6,947 nucleotides of DNA from Gemmatimonadota bacterium (GTDB lineage: Bacteria > ARS69): contig JAGQIB010000334.1 in the NCBI GenBank assembly GCA_020431545.1, positions 1 through 6,947 of the forward strand, given 5' to 3'. A program made the position numbers and the translations under genes. Numbering within the stretch: position 1 is the stretch's first letter; every line of letters begins with the position of its first letter. This document shows positions 1-5,574 of this stretch, in pieces. The notes beneath the pieces are model-generated. The model saw nothing but the letters and a program-made list of their open reading frames with translations, ran no database searches and was not told the DNA's origin.

Positions 1-575
1 GCGTGCGACGACACCTCCATCGCCACGACGTCGGCGCCGGCCTCCGCCGCCGCCAGCAACGACGCCTGCAGCTCGGGCGCCTCCGGCGTCGTTCTCTCCT
101 GCGGGTGCTCGCGGCCGGGCAGGAACGCGCCGAGCGTGCCGAGCACGGCGGGACGCCGCCCCGCCGCCGCGAAGATCGAGCGCAGCAGGAACGTCGTGGT
201 CGTCTTCCCGTTCGTCCCGGTCACGCCGATCACGTCGAGACGATGCGACGGGTCCCCGAACGCGCGCGCGGCGAGCAGAGCGGCGACCTGCCGCGGACGC
301 TCCGCCACGAGCCAAGCACCGGTCGCGGGGGGCTGCGCATCCACATCCGCCACCACCCCCGTCGCCCCCCGCGCCAGTGCCTCGTTCGCGAACTTCATGC
401 CGTCGAACTGTCCACCTCGCACCGCGACGAACAGATCCCCGGGCTCCACCGCCCGCGAGTCGAGACGCACTCGCTTCACGTCCCGCTCGGACCCACGCAC
501 CACCCTGAGCCCGGGAATCCCGTTCGCCAGTTCGGCCACCGACCTGCCGGTTCTCTCCACGATGCCCGCGCTCAC
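1..575 (-). CDS. murE: UDP-MurNAc-tripeptide synthetase MurE, N-terminal part (runs off the left edge)
   Basis: Cytoplasmic ATP-dependent Mur ligase that adds the third stem-peptide amino acid (usually meso-diaminopimelate or lysine) to UDP-MurNAc-L-Ala-D-Glu. I translated 191 codons by hand. Residues 38-54 (LDSRAVEPGDLFVAVRG) are the typical N-terminal substrate domain. The ATP-binding P-loop GVTGTNGKTTT is at 117-127, the conserved TTP at 162-164, and EVSSH is the last visible sequence, at 187-191. The chosen start is the GTG at 575-573, which overlaps the ftsI stop as GTGA and has GGAGG four bases upstream. The C-terminal ligase domain lies outside the window, including the motif that tells DAP-type from Lys-type enzymes, so the substrate cannot be read. 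The P-loop plus TTP plus EVSSH pattern and the place after ftsI make MurE much likelier than MurF or MurC. Confidence 0.95.
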   Translation of the reverse strand, partial: MSAGIVERTGRSVAELANGIPGLRVVRGSERDVKRVRLDSRAVEPGDLFVAVRGGQFDGMKFANEALARGATGVVADVDAQPPATGAWLVAERPRQVAALLAARAFGDPSHRLDVIGVTGTNGKTTTTFLLRSIFAAAGRRPAVLGTLGAFLPGREHPQERTTPEAPELQASLLAAAEAGADVVAMEVSSH

Positions 576-2122
576 CCTTCCTCCCGCTCCGGGCTGTCCG
601 CCCGGGCGATCATCGGGGCGCGCTGCGCAAGCAGCGTGCCTTCCACGATGCGGCGGAAGCAGGGCGCGGCCACGAGACCGCCGTCCCCGGCGCCCGCCGG
701 TCGATCCACCACCACCGCGCCCACGATCTGCGGATCGTCGGCGGGAACGAACCCCGCAAAGACGGACACGTGACGACTCCGGTCGTACGCGCCGGTCTCG
801 GCGTCGAACCACTGCGCGGTGCCGGTCTTGCCGGCGACACTCACGCCGGGGATGCCGGCCTGATCGCCCGTACCGCGTTCCACGACCTGGGTGAGGATGC
901 GCGTGAGCTCGTGCGCCGTCTCCGGCGACATCACCCGACGGACACGACGCACGGGGAACGTCCGCTCGCGACGTCCCGCCGCGGAACGGACCTCACGCAC
1001 CACCCGCGGCGTCAGCAGCACGCCCTCGTTCGCGACCGCCGCGTACGCGCATGCGAGCTGAAGCGGCGTCACCGCGACTTCCTGCCCGATCGAGACCGTC
1101 TCGAGCGAACGGCCCGACCAGTTCGCCGGCCGCCGCAGGATCCCGCTGACCTCACCCGGCAGCTCGATCCCGGTGATGCAGCCGAACCCGAACGCGCGCG
1201 CGTAGTCGTACAGCGTGTCCGGGCCGAGCTTGCGCGCGAACTGGGCCGTGGCCGTGTTGATCGACTGCACGATCGTCTCCTCGAGCGAGACGCGCCCGAA
1301 GTCCTTGCGGTCGCGCAGCGTCGTTCCGCCCGCGAGCTCGAGGCGCTCGTACGAGTCCACCCGGGTGCCCGGGGACGCGAGCCCCTCCTCCAGACACGCG
1401 GCCGCCGTCACGACCTTGAACGTCGAGCCCGGCTCGAGCAGGTCGGCCAGCGCGCGGAGCCGACGATGATCGGCCGGCGCGCTTCCCGGCTTCGCGGGGT
1501 CGTAGTCCGGGAACGAGCCCATCGCGAGCACGTCGCCGGTGCGCGGATCGAGCAGCACGCCGGTGGAGGCCAGCGCCCCCGTCGACCGCACCACCCGTTC
1601 CAGCTCCCGCTCCAGCACCGCCTGCATGGTGGGATCGATCGTGAGCACGATGTGCGAACCGTCGCGCGGCGAGCGGAGATCGTTGCCGGGCATCGTGGCG
1701 AGGTGGCCGCGGGCGTTCGCGCTCACGATCCGGAAACCGTCGCGGCCGCGGAGCTCGGGCTCGAACGCCAGCTCCACTCCCTCCCGCCCGAGACCGTCGC
1801 GCGCGACGAAGCCCAGCACCTGCGAGGCGAGCTCGCCGCGCGGGTAGATCCGCTCCTCCGGCAGATCGCCGCGGCGGCTCGCGCGCAGGGTGATCGCGAG
1901 CGGCTCGCCGTCGCGATCGAGAATGGACCCGCGCGCCGCCGGCAACGCCATCTTGCGCTGCTGCTGGGTGCGGGCCTGATTCCGGAGGGGCTCCGCCTCG
2001 AAGACCTGGACCTGTACCAGCCGCGCGACGACCAGGCCTCCGAGAACGAGAGCCACCCCGAGCATGAAGAGGCTCCGGCCGAGGAAGCGGTCGCCTTTCG
2101 GCTGCGCCTTCTTCCTTCTCAT
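572..2122 (-). CDS. ftsI: Septal peptidoglycan transpeptidase, class B penicillin-binding protein (FtsI/PBP3 type)
   Basis: Inner-membrane D,D-transpeptidase that cross-links septal peptidoglycan with FtsW; 516 aa. It has a basic N-terminus, one membrane segment at about 15-35, and the pedestal signature RGSILDRDG at 64-72. The second pedestal part, YPRGELASQVLGF, is at 93-105. The transpeptidase domain starts near 155 and has all three active-site motifs: STFK (Ser233, Lys236), SIN (287-289) and KTGT (432-435). There is no PASTA domain. The ATG at 2122 overlaps the ftsL stop as ATGA and has GGAGG seven bases upstream; the frame stays open further upstream but only as an rsmH/ftsL shadow. Oddity: only about 15 residues separate DGEPLA from RIYPRG, where E. 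coli FtsI has about 80, so most of the pedestal head appears to be missing. The position before murE favours FtsI over an elongation PBP2. Confidence 0.95.
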   Translation of the reverse strand: MRRKKAQPKGDRFLGRSLFMLGVALVLGGLVVARLVQVQVFEAEPLRNQARTQQQRKMALPAARGSILDRDGEPLAITLRASRRGDLPEERIYPRGELASQVLGFVARDGLGREGVELAFEPELRGRDGFRIVSANARGHLATMPGNDLRSPRDGSHIVLTIDPTMQAVLERELERVVRSTGALASTGVLLDPRTGDVLAMGSFPDYDPAKPGSAPADHRRLRALADLLEPGSTFKVVTAAACLEEGLASPGTRVDSYERLELAGGTTLRDRKDFGRVSLEETIVQSINTATAQFARKLGPDTLYDYARAFGFGCITGIELPGEVSGILRRPANWSGRSLETVSIGQEVAVTPLQLACAYAAVANEGVLLTPRVVREVRSAAGRRERTFPVRRVRRVMSPETAHELTRILTQVVERGTGDQAGIPGVSVAGKTGTAQWFDAETGAYDRSRHVSVFAGFVPADDPQIVGAVVVDRPAGAGDGGLVAAPCFRRIVEGTLLAQRAPMIARADSPEREEG

Positions 2123-2472
2123 CGCCGGTCCTCCGATCCGTTCCGTGCGATCCACACGACCTGCTGCGACTTCGGCTCGCGGAGACCGAGCGCCTTCGCG
2201 CGGGGCTCGAGCTCCTCCCAGGTCGACAGTCGCGACTTCTCTCCCGTGAGCTTCCAGCGCGCGTGCTGCAGCGCGTCGCGGCGGGCGAGGAGCTCGTCCT
2301 GCCGGCGCAGCTCCTCGCACACCTCCATCCGACACCAGACGGCCGCGAAGAGGAGCGGGAAACCGAGAAGGGCCGCGGCCGTCCACCCCAGCACCCTCTT
2401 CCGTTCCCGTCGATGACGGCGAGCGACCTTCGCGGCCTCTCCCGCTCTCTCCGCGCGGTTCGTCTCGGTCAT
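2119..2472 (-). CDS. ftsL: FtsL-like cell division protein
   Basis: Small bitopic membrane protein of 117 aa, the usual size for FtsL, which joins FtsB and FtsQ and helps activate FtsWI. A basic cytoplasmic N-terminus (Arg/Lys-rich at 15-27) is followed by one membrane segment at about 29-46. A charged helical stretch at 48-85, rich in Leu, Glu and Arg, should form a coiled coil. The C-terminal RAKALGLREP at 91-100 followed by QQVVWI matches the family pattern of a conserved ALGL segment and a short strand. The ATG at 2472 overlaps the rsmH stop codon as ATGA, with a G-rich AAGGGG just upstream, and the gene overlaps ftsI in the same way, so translational coupling on both sides is likely. FtsL sequences are poorly conserved. 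The call rests on architecture and position between rsmH and ftsI, and an FtsB-like naming is the only real alternative. Confidence 0.88.
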   Translation of the reverse strand: MTETNRAERAGEAAKVARRHRRERKRVLGWTAAALLGFPLLFAAVWCRMEVCEELRRQDELLARRDALQHARWKLTGEKSRLSTWEELEPRAKALGLREPKSQQVVWIARNGSEDRR

Positions 2473-3470
2473 GATGCCGCCCCTTCCCCGATGCGCTCCG
2501 CCGCACGCAGACGAGCGCTGCGCGCACGGGGGTTGCGGGCGAGCTCCTCCGCGTCCGCGGTGAGCGGACGGCGGGTCAGTTCGCGCAGCCACGCGCGCTT
2601 GCCGCCGCACCGGCACACGGGCAACTCCGGCGGACAGACGCAATCGCGGGCCGCCTCGCGGAACGCGTGCTTCACGCGACGATCCTCGAGGCTGTGGAAC
2701 GAGAGAATGACGATGCGCCCCCCCGGCGCGAGCACCTGGTCGAGCTGGGCGAGAAACCGGTCGAGGTGCGCGAGCTCGTCGTTCACCGCGATCCGGACCG
2801 CCTGAAAGACACGGGCCAGCGCCTTCGCCGGAGGTTCGCCGGGACGGCGCGCAACCCCCTCGACGACTTGCCGGAGCCGGCCCGTGGTTTCGATCGGGGC
2901 CGAGGCGTGGGCGTCGAGGATCGCGCGCGCGACGCGTCGCGGACGCGGCACCTCGCCGTACTCGGCCAGCACGCGCGTGAGCTCGTCGAGGTCGACGTCG
3001 GCCAGCCACTCGGCGGCCGAGGCGCCCCGCGCGCGGTCGAAGCGGAGATCGAGCGGCGCGTCGGCCCGCGTGCTGAAGCCGCGGGACGCGTCGTCCAGCT
3101 GGGGCGAGCTCACGCCGAGATCGAGCAGGATCCCGTCGACGGGGCCTTCGCCCCACGCGGCAAGATGCAGCGGAAGATCGGCGTACGAGCCGTGGAGAAC
3201 CCGGGCGCGGCCGTCGAAGCCGGAGAAGCGGCGCTCCACGAACTCCACGGCCTGCGGATCCCGGTCGAGAGCCAGGAGCCGGACCGAGTCGTTGCGGCCC
3301 AGCAATGCGAGGGAGTGGCCGGCACGTCCGACCGTTCCATCCACGACGCGTCGCGCGGAAGACGAGGCCCACAGATCGACGGCCCGCTCCAGCATGACCG
3401 AGTCGTGTGCAAGTCTCACCGTCGTCCTCCCGGTCCACGAAGACGTCGTGTGGACGGTCATCCCGATCAC
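2469..3470 (-). CDS. rsmH: 16S rRNA (cytosine-1402-N4)-methyltransferase RsmH (MraW)
   Basis: SAM-dependent enzyme that methylates N4 of C1402 in the decoding centre of 16S rRNA; 333 aa. SAM-binding motifs are VDGTVGRAGHS at 43-53 and DRDP at 69-72. Family signatures are DLGVSSPQLD at 117-126, FQAVRIAVNDEL at 222-233 and SFHSLEDRRVK at 257-267. A CxC...CxC cluster (Cys277, 279, 286, 288) and the C-terminal NPRARSARLRAAER at 313-326 complete the picture. Nothing catalytic appears missing. The start is the GTG at 3470-3468, with GGAGG five bases upstream; an in-frame ATG at 3461 is less well placed. This leaves about 20 residues before the usual start of homology (HDSVML), slightly longer than in E. 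coli. It lies 77 nt after mraZ and overlaps ftsL by ATGA. Confidence 0.97.
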   Translation of the reverse strand: MIGMTVHTTSSWTGRTTVRLAHDSVMLERAVDLWASSSARRVVDGTVGRAGHSLALLGRNDSVRLLALDRDPQAVEFVERRFSGFDGRARVLHGSYADLPLHLAAWGEGPVDGILLDLGVSSPQLDDASRGFSTRADAPLDLRFDRARGASAAEWLADVDLDELTRVLAEYGEVPRPRRVARAILDAHASAPIETTGRLRQVVEGVARRPGEPPAKALARVFQAVRIAVNDELAHLDRFLAQLDQVLAPGGRIVILSFHSLEDRRVKHAFREAARDCVCPPELPVCRCGGKRAWLRELTRRPLTADAEELARNPRARSARLRAAERIGEGAAS

Positions 3471-3475
3471 GTCAT

Positions 3476-3480
3476 CCTCC
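3476..3480 (-). promoter_or_regulatory. Ribosome binding site deciding the rsmH start
   Basis: GGAGG on the minus strand is followed by a five-base spacer (ATGAC) and then the GTG at 3470. The spacing selects this GTG over the in-frame ATG at 3461, which would be 14 bases away. Confidence 0.65.
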
Positions 3481-3512
3481 CCACCCGGGCGCGACCGGCC
3501 CTACTCCCTCGC

Positions 3513-3531
3513 ACGCCGGTCCATCCGGCGT
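3513..3531 (-). repeat. Small hairpin in the mraZ-rsmH gap
   Basis: A perfect 7-bp inverted repeat (ACGCCGG / CCGGCGT) with a 5-nt loop sits in the 77-nt gap between the mraZ stop and the rsmH ribosome binding site. No T tract follows on either strand, so it is not an intrinsic terminator. It could be a processing or mRNA stability element, or chance in GC-rich DNA. It is the only non-overlapping junction of this operon. Confidence 0.4.
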
Positions 3532-3547
3532 CCCGTTCCCGTCATTG

Positions 3548-4018
3548 TCACCCCCGCCGCGAGAACAGCTCCTTCGCCTTCTCCTCGTAGGAGCTCGCGG
3601 CGCGGGACTTCTTCACGTGCGACTCGTACGTCTCGGGATTCCAGAGCTCGACGTGGTCGATCATCCCGAGGACCAGCACTTCCTTCCCCTTTTCCAGTCC
3701 GGCCAGCGCCAGGTGCGCCGGCGGAACCAGGATCCGGCCCGCCCCGTCCACCGGGACGTCCTCGACGTGCAGCATCATCTCGAGCACGAAGTCGCGGGCT
3801 TCCTGCCCCTGGAACTGCTTCTCGCGCAGCTGCTGCTCGTAGATGGGCCACTCGTCGGCCGTGAAACCCCACACGCACTCGTTCAGACCCTTGGTGAGGA
3901 CCAGGTAGGGCTTCTCGGTCTCGGTCTTGACCCCGGTCACCTGCCGGAACGCCTTGGACAGGGCCAGGCGGCCCTTCACGTCCAGGTTGTGCCGGAAAGA
4001 ACCGCGGAACGAAGCCAC
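3548..4018 (-). CDS. mraZ: Transcriptional regulator MraZ
   Basis: DNA-binding regulator of the dcw operon with two AbrB-like swapped-hairpin repeats. The product is 156 aa from the chosen start, matching the usual 140-155. The first repeat opens with FRGSFRHNLDVKGRLALS (4-21) and the second with PVDGAGRILVPPAHL (89-103). The DxxGR signature is present in both (Asp13-Arg17 and Asp91-Arg95). The C-terminal tail (about 135-156) is charged and helical. The start chosen is the GTG at 4018, preceded by GGAAGG with a ten-base spacer, because MraZ homology begins right after it. The ATG at 4084 would add 22 Arg/Gly-rich residues unlike the family. MraZ characteristically binds repeated TGGG-type boxes ahead of its own gene, and such boxes lie at 4109-4146, so autoregulation is likely. 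Confidence 0.95.
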   Translation of the reverse strand: MASFRGSFRHNLDVKGRLALSKAFRQVTGVKTETEKPYLVLTKGLNECVWGFTADEWPIYEQQLREKQFQGQEARDFVLEMMLHVEDVPVDGAGRILVPPAHLALAGLEKGKEVLVLGMIDHVELWNPETYESHVKKSRAASSYEEKAKELFSRRG

Positions 4019-4108
4019 CGGACCGATCCCTTCCCGGGAGCGTCCCCGCCCCCGCCGCGGGGAGTCCCTCCCCGTCGTCCCCATGGATTGCCCAGGCGCA
4101 GATTACTG

Positions 4109-4146
4109 CCCCACTTTGACCCACTGCAACCCCCATTATGACCCCA
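4109..4146 (-). promoter_or_regulatory. Probable MraZ operator (four TGGG boxes) and dcw promoter region
   Basis: On the minus strand four direct repeats are visible: TGGGG (4146-4142), TGGGGG (4135-4130), TGGGT (4123-4119) and TGGGG (4113-4109). Their first bases are 11, 12 and 10 bp apart, so all face about the same side of the helix. MraZ of E. coli is known to bind TGGGN repeats of about one helical turn, and the fourth box lies in AAAGTGGGG, like the AAAGTGG motif known elsewhere. A -10-like CATAAT (4140-4135) lies between boxes 1 and 2, with no clear -35. A weaker pair, TTGCAG (4129-4124) and TAATCT (4105-4100) with an 18-bp spacer, also overlaps the boxes. Either way MraZ binding would cover the core promoter. 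Operator identity is well supported; the exact -10 is not. Confidence 0.75.
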
Positions 4147-4189
4147 ATCCACACTTTTTTCCGCCACCGACCACCCGCCGCCCCGAAGT

Positions 4190-4247
4190 GCGGGCTCCGC
4201 CCCCCGGGCCGGTCGACTCGGGGAGCCGGGACCGGGCCGGAGCCCGC
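4190..4247. repeat. 10-bp inverted repeat in the region upstream of the mraZ operator
   Basis: GCGGGCTCCG at 4190-4199 and its exact reverse complement CGGAGCCCGC at 4238-4247 enclose a very GC-rich 38-nt interior that can pair further. It lies between the lipoprotein terminator and the mraZ operator, in a stretch (4163-4308) where I see no gene or other clear signal. It may be a structured element or chance complementarity in GC-rich DNA. Confidence 0.35.
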
Positions 4248-4311
4248 CACGAGGCTCGAGCGGGGACCGCGACCGGGCGAGACACGCCACCCGCTCGCCT
4301 TGCGGGCCGGC

Positions 4312-4342
4312 AAAAGAAGAGGCGGCCCGCCTTGGGCCGCCT
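4312..4342 (-). terminator. Rho-independent terminator after the lipoprotein gene
   Basis: A perfect 9-bp GC-rich stem (AGGCGGCCC / GGGCCGCCT, 4334-4342 with 4320-4328) has a 5-nt loop. On the minus strand it is followed at once by CTTCTTTT, a U-rich tail. The plus-strand side lacks a U tract, so the direction is minus. It lies about 210 nt past the lipoprotein stop codon and about 170 bp before the mraZ operator, which separates the two transcription units. Confidence 0.8.
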
Positions 4343-4384
4343 CCGGGATTTCGGGATCCCCACATCGGGGAGTTCTCTGTCCGC

Positions 4385-4553
4385 CTAGTTCTTCGTCACG
4401 GAGTTCCTGTTCACTCTCCGTCGGTCCTCGGAGCTGCCGACGACGAGCGCCGACGAGAGCGTATCTTCAGATACGCCGAGGAGGAGCGAGAAAGTCGGGG
4501 GCTTCGAGGGCCACGGAGAATGATCAGGAATTCCGTGACGAAGCACGAACTAG
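4385..4553. repeat. 169-bp imperfect palindrome overlapping the lipoprotein stop codon
   Basis: The left arm (4385-4441) and the reverse complement of the right arm (4495-4553) match at 49 of about 57 positions, with a 4-nt insertion in the right arm (4544-4547) and one 1-nt gap. The outermost part is CTAGTT in both arms, followed by CTTCGTCACGGA and TTCCTG. After an unpaired internal loop of about 17 nt per side, the centre closes with GCGTATC-TTCA-GATACGC (4459-4476). Each end is the tetramer CTAG, and the right one contains the TAG stop of the lipoprotein. The block looks less GC-rich than its surroundings. It could be a MITE-like insertion, a long 3'-UTR hairpin or a small RNA. No transposase or second copy is visible in the window. 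Confidence 0.85.
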
Positions 4554-5401
4554 TTGCAGCTTCCCTCGCGCGTGATGCAGCAGCTCACGGTGCCGAGGTT
4601 CCCGGCCGGATCGCGAGCGCGGAGCGTGAAGTCCCAGAGGCACTGGGAGTCGAACAGGTCGGAGTACTGGGTCGGCGGCGCATTTCCGACGATCAGCGGA
4701 TCGGAGCCGCTCGGGAAATAGGTCCAGTCCGTGAACCCGTCCGACAGGTGCGACGTGCACGTGTTCTGGCTGCGCCCGCGGAGCTCGTAGGAGTACTCGA
4801 TCGCGGTGCGCGGAGTGGTCTGCTGGCGACTGTCGTCCGACGCGTTGATGAAGAACACGTACGACGTGGTCTGGCCGATGCGGCCGCACATCTGATCGAT
4901 CTCGCCGAACTCGTCGTAGTCGCCGATCACGGGTACGGGCGGCACGTCGTCGAAGAACACATAGAAGCGGAACCGAGCCGTCTCGCTGAACGCTCCCTCG
5001 GAGTCGATCGACCGCGCGCGCATCTCGTACCAGCCGTCGTCGAGATCCGAGAACGTGGTGAACTGGTCCGTCTGACGCGGCGTCCAGTTGTCGTCCGGAC
5101 CGCCCGGCGGATCGAGCGAGCGAACCACCGTGCCCGCCTGTCCCCCGCTCTCGAAGAAGGTCTCGTCCGTTTCCACGAGCTGGTACTGGTACGCCACGAC
5201 GTCGCTGTCGAGATCCGTACCGATCCAGCGGAAGAACGCCTCGTTGCGGAACGTCGTGTCCGCGGGCGTGGTGTCGAAGAACGTGATCGGACTCGTGTTC
5301 TCGCGCTCCTGCTTGTCGAAGGAGAGCGGGCAGCCGGAAAGGGCGACGACGAGACCGAGCAGGCCGAAGAGGCTGAGAGCCGTGATCAAGCGACGAGCCA
5401 A
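4550..5401 (-). CDS. Secreted lipoprotein with a fibronectin-III-like domain and a Cys-containing C-terminal domain
   Basis: No named family recognised; 283 aa from the TTG at 5401. Two Arg after the start, a hydrophobic core (5-21) and the lipobox LSGC (21-24) make a standard type II signal peptide, so the mature protein starts at Cys24 as a membrane-anchored lipoprotein. Residues 38-155 resemble the fibronectin-III/Ig-like modules of many extracellular proteins: SPITFFDTTP, then FFRWIGTDLDSD with alternating aromatic residues at 56-75, and DLDDGWYEMRARSIDSEG at 119-136. The C-terminal half (160-283) has a second beta-rich module with six Cys (172, 215, 254, 274, 275, 282), possibly disulfide-bonded outside the cytoplasm. 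The TTG is chosen because AGGAGG lies just upstream and it gives a correct signal peptide. The GTG at 5521 would add 40 Arg/Pro-rich residues. The gene has its own promoter and terminator. The function is unknown, possibly binding or a surface structure. Confidence 0.88.
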   Translation of the reverse strand: MARRLITALSLFGLLGLVVALSGCPLSFDKQERENTSPITFFDTTPADTTFRNEAFFRWIGTDLDSDVVAYQYQLVETDETFFESGGQAGTVVRSLDPPGGPDDNWTPRQTDQFTTFSDLDDGWYEMRARSIDSEGAFSETARFRFYVFFDDVPPVPVIGDYDEFGEIDQMCGRIGQTTSYVFFINASDDSRQQTTPRTAIEYSYELRGRSQNTCTSHLSDGFTDWTYFPSGSDPLIVGNAPPTQYSDLFDSQCLWDFTLRARDPAGNLGTVSCCITREGSCN

Positions 5402-5405
5402 GGAG

Positions 5406-5411
5406 CCTCCT
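5406..5411 (-). promoter_or_regulatory. Ribosome binding site for the TTG start of the lipoprotein
   Basis: A full AGGAGG on the minus strand is followed by CTCC and the TTG at 5401. The four-base spacer is short but workable. It decides the start, because neither the GTG at 5521 nor any nearer codon combines a ribosome site with a lipoprotein signal peptide. Confidence 0.7.
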
Positions 5412-5450
5412 CTTCCCGGCCTTCGCAGCGCGACCGGTGCGTTTCTCGGC

Positions 5451-5489
5451 GCGGCCCCCGGTTCTCCCGGAGTGCGGGAGACGGGCCGC
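5451..5489 (-). other. Strong hairpin in the lipoprotein 5' leader
   Basis: Two nested perfect 7-bp stems: GCGGCCC / GGGCCGC outside (5451-5457 with 5483-5489) and TCTCCCG / CGGGAGA inside (5463-5469 with 5475-5481). The inner loop is 5 nt, and a 5-nt versus 1-nt internal loop separates the stems. It lies between the promoter and the ribosome binding site in a leader of about 140 nt. No T run follows on the minus strand, so it is not an intrinsic terminator. It could affect mRNA stability or translation; I match it to no known riboswitch. Confidence 0.55.
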
Positions 5490-5545
5490 CGGCGGAAGGG
5501 GCGCGGGCGGTAAGTTCCCACGGAAGCGCCACTTGCGACCCGGGG

Positions 5546-5574
5546 ACTATAGGAACCGGCTCCGGGGGTGTCAA
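5546..5574 (-). promoter_or_regulatory. Near-consensus sigma70-type promoter of the lipoprotein gene
   Basis: On the minus strand a perfect -35 TTGACA (5574-5569) and a -10 TATAGT (5551-5546, five of six consensus bases) are separated by exactly 17 bp. Transcription should start near 5539, giving a leader of about 140 nt before the TTG. The TGA of the upstream membrane protein gene (5573-5571) lies inside the -35 hexamer. Such a close match stands out in GC-rich DNA and suggests strong constitutive transcription by the housekeeping sigma factor. Confidence 0.85.

Noticed and set aside
770..2416. Long open frame on the plus strand opposite ftsI
   Set aside because: It is Arg/His/Glu-rich with no recognisable motif, and it lies antisense to a gene with a complete set of penicillin-binding protein motifs. 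This is a GC-rich shadow frame.
2123..2527. N-terminal extension of the ftsI frame, 135 residues upstream
   Set aside because: It overlaps ftsL and the end of rsmH completely, and its Arg/Gly-rich sequence is unlike FtsI. The ATG at 2122 has GGAGG and the expected short basic N-terminus.
3471..3547. A possible extra small gene between mraZ and rsmH
   Set aside because: Only 77 nt, with no ribosome site and start that is not explained by rsmH itself.
4019..4084. Upstream ATG start for mraZ at 4084
   Set aside because: It would add 22 Arg/Gly-rich residues absent from MraZ proteins. The GTG at 4018 has a ribosome site and gives the usual length. It cannot be fully excluded.
4320..4342. The 9-bp hairpin as a plus-strand terminator
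   Set aside because: No T tract follows it on the plus strand, and there is no plus-strand gene to terminate.
4385..4553. Retron msr-msd RNA as explanation of the palindrome
   Set aside because: No reverse transcriptase gene or fragment is visible in the window, and the arms are one long symmetric hairpin without a separate msr-like part.
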